Of a stretch of 9,115 bases of DNA, positions 5,853-9,115 are shown one piece after another. Source of the stretch: Paracoccaceae bacterium (GTDB lineage: Bacteria; Pseudomonadota; Alphaproteobacteria; Rhodobacterales; Rhodobacteraceae); the NCBI GenBank assembly GCA_020832725.1, contig JAFIEC010000433.1, positions 1 through 9,115 on the forward strand, written 5' to 3'. The notes under the pieces were generated by a model. The model did no database searches, was not told the DNA's origin, and saw only the letters and a program-made list of their open reading frames with translations. Numbering within the stretch: position 1 is the stretch's first letter; every line of letters starts with the position of its first letter. Both the position numbers and the translations under genes were made by a program.

Positions 5853-8029
5853 GCCACCAACCCTTTCAGCAGCCCGGCAATTTCACTCTCCAGCGCGTTG
5901 ATGTCGGCTTCAATCTCATCCAGCGGGCGTGGCGGCTTGTAGACGTAGAAATGCCGGTTGATGGGGATTTCGTAGCCCACCTTGGTCTTGTCGTAATCAA
6001 CCCACGCATCGCCCACATGCGGCAGCACCTCACGCGCCATATAGGCGTCGATCACCTCGCGGAATTCTTCGACAAGCCTGTCATTGGGCTTGTCCGGCCC
6101 GAACTGCATCGGCAGCGGCAATGCGGTGCCTTCGGGCAGCGGGATGTTCTCGGTGTCCCGCAACTCGCTGTCCGGCTCCTCTCTGCCTTTGCCGTCGCGA
6201 CAGATCTCAGCGTCCGGGTCGCGCTCGCCCAAGGCGGCGAAGATTGCCTTCTTGATCGGCGCGGGGATCTTCACGCCGGCTCGACTGGCGGTGGCTGTCA
6301 GATCGGCGTCGAACACCGCGCGGTCCATGTAGCGACCCCGGCCCTCGAGCGTGGCGAGCACCGCGCGGATCGCCTCCTGCTGCTTCTGGCCTTCCGCAAT
6401 CTCGCGAGCCGCCGCAGCCTCGTCCTTGCGTTTCTTCGAGGTGGCAAGGTTGGCGAATGGGGTCTGGTCGTCGAGCTTGGCCAGCCGATCCGGCGACGCC
6501 TCGAAGTTCATCCGCAAGGGACGCTCTACCGTTACCTTGAGAAATCCGAACTCGTGGTTCTCGAAGATGCGCGAAATGGTACGCGTCTCCGTTTCGCCCG
6601 TCTTCTGATCAATGACGACCTCCGCCGTCTCGCCGTCGCGATGAGCGCCATAGATGCGGGTGAGATGATGGATCTGGCCCTCGGTGATCTCGTTGCGCTT
6701 GTTGTTGAGGCTCTTCGTCATCCGCTTGAATAAGCGCGTCCCGTCTATCAGCTGCACCTTGCCGCGCCGCTCGGGCGCTTTGCGGTTGGTGACGAGCCAG
6801 ACGTAGGTGAAGATGCCGGTGTTGTAGAAAAGCTGATCGGGGAGCGCGACGATGGCATCGAGAAGGTCGTTCTCGATGATCCAGCGGCGGATGTTGGATG
6901 GCCCGGACCCGGCGTCCCCCGAGAAGAGCGGCGAGCCGTTGAACACTATGGCGATCTTTGACCCTTCGCCCCCGTCCTGGGGCGCCGGGTGCATCTTTGA
7001 CATCATGTGCTGGAGGAACAGGAACGAACCGTCGTTGATCGCGGGCAGACCGGCGCCGAAGCGGCCGGAGAAGCCGTGTAGCGCATGCTCCGCTTCAACG
7101 ACGGATTTCTGATCCTTCCACTCCACGCCGAAGGGCGGGTTCGCCAGAAGGTAGTGAAAACGCTCCCCCTCGAAGCCGTCGCGGGTCTTGCCATCGCCCA
7201 ACGTGTCGCCGAGGACGATGTTGCTGGTCTCCTCGTCCTTGATCAGCATGTCAGAGCAGCAGATCGCCCATGACTCGTCGTTGTACTCCTGCCCGAAGAG
7301 CGCAAGGTTGGCGCTTTCATTCTGCGCGAGGATAAATTTTTCGGACTCTGACAGCATCCCGCCTGTGCCGCAGGCGGGGTCGTAGATGGTACGGTAGATC
7401 CCGGGCGTGTAGACGTCCTGCTCACCGGTATAGATCAGGTTCGCCATCAAGCGGATGACCTCGCGCGGGGTGAAATGGTCGCCGGCCTCTTCGTTCGCCT
7501 GTTCGTTGAAGCGCATAACCAGATGCTCGAACAGGTAGCCCATTTGCAAATTGTCGATGCGGTCCGGGTGCAGGTCGACATCGGCCATCGCCTTGACGAT
7601 GGTGAAAAGCCGGTTGCTGGCGTCGAGCTTTTCGATCTGGTCGGTGAACTTGAATTTCTCGAAGATTGTCCGCGCTGTGGGTGAGAAGCCGTTGATGTAC
7701 GAGACAAGGTTGGGTGCTATATTCTCAGGGTCGCCCAGCAGCCGCTCGAAGGTGTACGAGCTGGTATTGTAGAGCGGATGCTTGCGGTCAGGGTCGGCGG
7801 CGCGTCCCAGAAGGCGCTCCATCGCGCTTTCCGGCATGTTCTGTGCCGTCAGCTTGTCGTACTCTTTAAGGACAGCATCTTTGGTCGGTCCAAGAACGCA
7901 ATCCAAGCGGCGCAGAACCACGATCGGTAGCATGACCAGACGGTATTGCGGCGGGCGATATGGCCCACGTAGTCGGTTAGCGATCTCCCAGATATGGGAT
8001 TTCAATTGGTCATGCGCCTGCATATTCAT
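5849..8029 (-). CDS. hsdM: Type I restriction-modification methyltransferase subunit M
   Basis: HsdM is the 726-residue adenine-N6 methyltransferase. It uses S-adenosylmethionine to mark the host's own sites and forms the core of the complex. An N-terminal helical domain (LKSHIWEIANRLRG..., then VVLRRLDCVL) is followed by FTPREVIRLMANLIY. Next come the cofactor-binding DPACGTGG motif (217-224) and the catalytic NPPF motif (297-300). About 200 residues follow the methylase core, including a charged helix (KKRKDEAAAAREIAEGQ), a CRDGKGREEPDSELRDTENIP segment, and a C-terminal helix ending LESEIAGLLKGL. This matches the long-form HsdM subfamily I remember, not the short 500-residue type. I chose the ATG at 8029 because family similarity starts there. 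The frame stays open to a TTG at 8107, but that adds a non-family-like leader. A second ATG at 8023 is also possible, and neither ATG has a strong Shine-Dalgarno. Confidence 0.95.
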   Translation of the reverse strand: MNMQAHDQLKSHIWEIANRLRGPYRPPQYRLVMLPIVVLRRLDCVLGPTKDAVLKEYDKLTAQNMPESAMERLLGRAADPDRKHPLYNTSSYTFERLLGDPENIAPNLVSYINGFSPTARTIFEKFKFTDQIEKLDASNRLFTIVKAMADVDLHPDRIDNLQMGYLFEHLVMRFNEQANEEAGDHFTPREVIRLMANLIYTGEQDVYTPGIYRTIYDPACGTGGMLSESEKFILAQNESANLALFGQEYNDESWAICCSDMLIKDEETSNIVLGDTLGDGKTRDGFEGERFHYLLANPPFGVEWKDQKSVVEAEHALHGFSGRFGAGLPAINDGSFLFLQHMMSKMHPAPQDGGEGSKIAIVFNGSPLFSGDAGSGPSNIRRWIIENDLLDAIVALPDQLFYNTGIFTYVWLVTNRKAPERRGKVQLIDGTRLFKRMTKSLNNKRNEITEGQIHHLTRIYGAHRDGETAEVVIDQKTGETETRTISRIFENHEFGFLKVTVERPLRMNFEASPDRLAKLDDQTPFANLATSKKRKDEAAAAREIAEGQKQQEAIRAVLATLEGRGRYMDRAVFDADLTATASRAGVKIPAPIKKAIFAALGERDPDAEICRDGKGREEPDSELRDTENIPLPEGTALPLPMQFGPDKPNDRLVEEFREVIDAYMAREVLPHVGDAWVDYDKTKVGYEIPINRHFYVYKPPRPLDEIEADINALESEIAGLLKGLVA

Positions 8030-8086
8030 TGAAGATGATACTCGTGATGGTCTTGATTGCGCCCCCGCCAGAATCAACCGGCCCTT

Positions 8087-8121
8087 GTTATAGGTAGAAT
8101 CATTCAATCCGGCTCAGTCAA
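8087..8121 (-). promoter_or_regulatory. Candidate hsdM promoter
   Basis: On the minus strand TTGACT (8121-8116) and TATAAC (8092-8087) resemble -35 and -10 boxes, but they are 23 bases apart. That is too long for an ordinary sigma-70 promoter, so only one may be real, or a regulator may be needed. Transcription from TATAAC would start near 8080, downstream of the TTG at 8107, and would favour the ATG at 8029 as the hsdM start. Confidence 0.25.
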
Positions 8122-8122
8122 G

Positions 8123-8143
8123 TGCGATGCTTTTCGGATCGCA
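8123..8143. promoter_or_regulatory. Operator-like dyad beside the hsdM -35 candidate
   Basis: Perfect inverted arms TGCGAT (8123-8128) and ATCGCA (8138-8143) are separated by nine bases and lie one base from the TTGACT at 8121-8116. The size and position would suit a dimeric repressor or activator of hsdM. No regulator gene is present in the window. Confidence 0.3.
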
Positions 8144-8177
8144 TATGGCCGCCGCTAGAGCCCTTGATCTATTGGAC

Positions 8178-8198
8178 GGCACACGGCACACGGCACAC
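8178..8198. repeat. Three tandem copies of GGCACAC
   Basis: The heptamer GGCACAC occurs three times in a row, followed by a degenerate fourth unit (GACCCAC). It lies in the non-coding gap upstream of hsdM. Such short arrays can change copy number by slippage, but no gene or promoter is seen directly across it. Confidence 0.8.
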
Positions 8199-8315
8199 GA
8201 CCCACGGCGCGACAGGCCGCAGTACGATCCGGTCTCGTTTCTCGGAATTCTTTTCTTCAGTGCCTTTATTGCTCCCGGATATCACAATCCGCGCTGGAAA
8301 AGCCTTATCCGACTC

Positions 8316-8348
8316 CTGCAGGCTGCCTCGAAAAAATGGAGCCTGCAG
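8316..8348. repeat. Perfect 9-bp inverted repeat
   Basis: Arms CTGCAGGCT (8316-8324) and AGCCTGCAG (8340-8348) enclose a 15-base loop containing an A-run. Each arm contains a PstI-type CTGCAG hexamer. It could be a hairpin in a long leader, a protein-binding site or a remnant of a mobile element end. No T-run follows on either strand, so it is not a standard terminator. Confidence 0.7.
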
Positions 8349-8534
8349 TAGCGCATTAGTAGAATCTCTTTTTCCAGAAAAAATCCATTATTTTCAATAA
8401 TTTATGGCGATTGAATCAAATTCAAAGCAAACTCAATAAAGCATATAGAAGCGAAATTTGAGTAACAAAACGATCAAATCAGCTACACGCGAGAAAAGGT
8501 TTCTTTACCATAATGAGACACTATTAATTTTCAC

Positions 8535-8561
8535 TATTGATTATTCAGTTTTATTGATTAT
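8535..8561 (+). repeat. Pair of 10-bp direct repeats over a possible promoter
   Basis: TATTGATTAT occurs at 8535-8544 and at 8552-8561, a 17-base period. The copies overlap the -35 and -10 candidates of the gene at 8697. They may be protein-binding iterons, or a chance product of AT-rich sequence. Confidence 0.6.
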
Positions 8562-8564
8562 CTT
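8537..8564 (+). promoter_or_regulatory. Candidate promoter for the 8697 gene
   Basis: TTGATT (8537-8542) and TATCTT (8559-8564) are 16 bases apart in AT-rich DNA, facing the gene at 8697. Transcription would start near 8571 and give a leader of about 125 bases with several stems. Each box has two or fewer mismatches to sigma-70 consensus. Confidence 0.35.
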
Positions 8565-8599
8565 TGTTCATGGACGACGGCGCATTGTGTGTCGTGTGC

Positions 8600-8658
8600 G
8601 AGACTGGTCTCCGCCCTTGGGGCGGTCGACGAGATCGGGTGCAACCGATCCCGACGAC
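8600..8658 (+). promoter_or_regulatory. Structured leader upstream of the 8697 gene
   Basis: Consecutive small dyads fill the presumed leader: GAGAC/GTCTC (8600-8604 and 8607-8611), CCGCCC/GGGCGG around a TTG loop (8611-8625), and ATCGG/CCGAT around GTGCAA with outer GTCG/CGAC pairing (about 8625-8655). The first two share a base and could be alternatives. The ribosome binding site lies free at 8681-8689. The cluster suggests a folded RNA leader or an operator, with no match to a riboswitch that I know. Confidence 0.35.
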
Positions 8659-8696
8659 CTGACCATTCCGTGTCCTTGCGAAGGAAGGAAAACGAA

Positions 8697-9029
8697 ATGG
8701 CTATCGCCATGGATAGCACGCGCATCGACGCGTGCAAGACCGACGATTTCATCGTCCCCCAACTTTTCCCCGAATACCCCGCACCGCGAACTCACGCCGA
8801 ATTGCGTCATGCTTGCGCTGCAAGTGGGATCTCGATCGATCACGTCTATCGCGTCATCGAAACGCTCGACGAGCATGACGGTCGTCGCGCTCTCGGTGAT
8901 CTTGTTGACGCGATCGACGATGCTGATCGGCCGCTCGGCGTGATCGAGATGATGATCGACCAAGATCTGATCCGGTTTGCGCCTGGTCATGTCTTCGACG
9001 CCGCCTTGCCGGTCGAGCGCATAACCTGA
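8697..9029 (+). CDS. Small acidic protein of unknown function
   Basis: This is a 110-residue product. The ATG at 8697 is chosen because AAGGAAGGA (8681-8689) sits 7 bases before it. The same frame extends back to 8589, but the added 36 residues are Arg-rich and lack a ribosome binding site. The protein is acidic, with no signal peptide or membrane segment. The middle (THAELRHACAASGISIDHVYRVIETLDEH) looks helical, with alternating charged and hydrophobic residues. It is followed by ALGDLVDAIDDADRPLGVIEMM and then DLIRFAPGHVFDAALP. The helix-helix-strand order is loosely like a winged-helix domain, but I see no clear recognition helix. It is divergent from the restriction operon and not obviously part of it. 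Its codons are rich in GATC and CGATCG strings. I do not recognise the family. Confidence 0.72.
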   Translation: MAIAMDSTRIDACKTDDFIVPQLFPEYPAPRTHAELRHACAASGISIDHVYRVIETLDEHDGRRALGDLVDAIDDADRPLGVIEMMIDQDLIRFAPGHVFDAALPVERIT

Positions 9030-9043
9030 TCGCAGGCGATCAG
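9026..9043 (+). other. Hairpin over the stop codon of the 8697 gene
   Basis: Perfect 7-bp arms CTGATCG (9026-9032) and CGATCAG (9037-9043) enclose a CAGG loop and include the TGA stop. No T-run follows directly (the nearest is around 9058-9062), so it is a poor intrinsic terminator but may stabilise the mRNA end. Nothing else is seen from 9044 to 9115. Confidence 0.4.
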
Positions 9044-9115
9044 TCTCAGCAATCACCCTTTTCGTACGAACCAATCCGTCCGCATCGGGCGCGGCGCAGG
9101 CATGTCTTAACCGGT

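Larger units (their letters stand above)
8108..8534. other. Non-coding gap between divergent hsdM and the 8697 gene
   Basis: I see no convincing gene in this stretch. The open frames on the plus strand (for example 8127-8351 and 8122-8400) overlap each other, lack ribosome binding sites and resemble no family. The left half is GC-rich and carries the dyad, heptamer array and 9-bp inverted repeat listed separately. From about 8350 the DNA turns strongly AT-rich. It then holds two perfect small dyads: ATTATT/AATAAT (8387-8401) and TTGAAT/ATTCAA (8411-8425). The AT-rich part is a plausible regulatory or horizontally silenced region. Confidence 0.5.

Noticed and set aside
5792..6733. Plus-strand open frame of 313 residues opposite hsdM
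   Set aside because: It is a shadow of the hsdM C-terminal region, which has clear family-like sequence on the minus strand.
8030..8107. N-terminal extension of hsdM to a TTG start at 8107
   Set aside because: The extra 26 residues do not resemble the HsdM family, the TTG has no properly spaced ribosome binding site, and a -10-like TATAAC lies inside the extension.
8122..8400. Small genes on the plus strand in the intergenic gap
   Set aside because: Two overlapping frames are both open, neither has a ribosome binding site or family-like sequence, and they run through the 9-bp inverted repeat.
8568..9074. Minus-strand open frame of 168 residues opposite the 8697 gene
   Set aside because: It has no Shine-Dalgarno, whereas the plus-strand frame has a strong one at the correct spacing. 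The two cannot easily both be genes.

Overview
The window carries a complete Type I restriction-modification locus inside what looks like a mobile or accessory region of a GC-rich proteobacterium. An alphaproteobacterium is my guess from base composition and protein style, and nothing here proves the taxon. All the large genes are on the minus strand, so the operon reads from right to left: hsdM (5849-8029), hsdS (4581-5852), a 203-residue accessory gene (3973-4584), hsdR (898-3969) and an 86-residue accessory gene (599-859). Junctions are tight: two ATGA overlaps, a 3-base gap, and a 38-base gap that holds a clear ribosome binding site. This is the layout of one co-transcribed, five-gene unit.

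How the genes work together: HsdS supplies two target-recognition domains, HsdM the adenine-N6 methyltransferase, and HsdR the ATP-driven translocase with a PD-(D/E)XK nuclease. All key motifs are intact, so the system looks functional. The least explained part is the gene between hsdS and hsdR. It has its own D...ExK signature resembling a second PD-(D/E)XK nuclease fold. The small GTG-start gene behind hsdR is also unassigned.

Left end (1-598): a tyrosine-recombinase (phage/island integrase) gene runs off the left edge, starting at 281 on the minus strand. Its candidate promoter is bracketed by two identical 18-bp repeats, one just upstream of the -35 and the other covering codons 2-7. Two hairpins lie in its presumed leader. 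This marks the locus as part of an integrated element.

Right end (8030-9115): an approximately 670-base non-coding, partly AT-rich region separates hsdM from a divergent small gene at 8697-9029 (110 residues, strong Shine-Dalgarno, structured leader, unknown function). The gap contains several perfect dyads, a 3-copy heptamer repeat and a pair of 10-bp direct repeats over a possible promoter.
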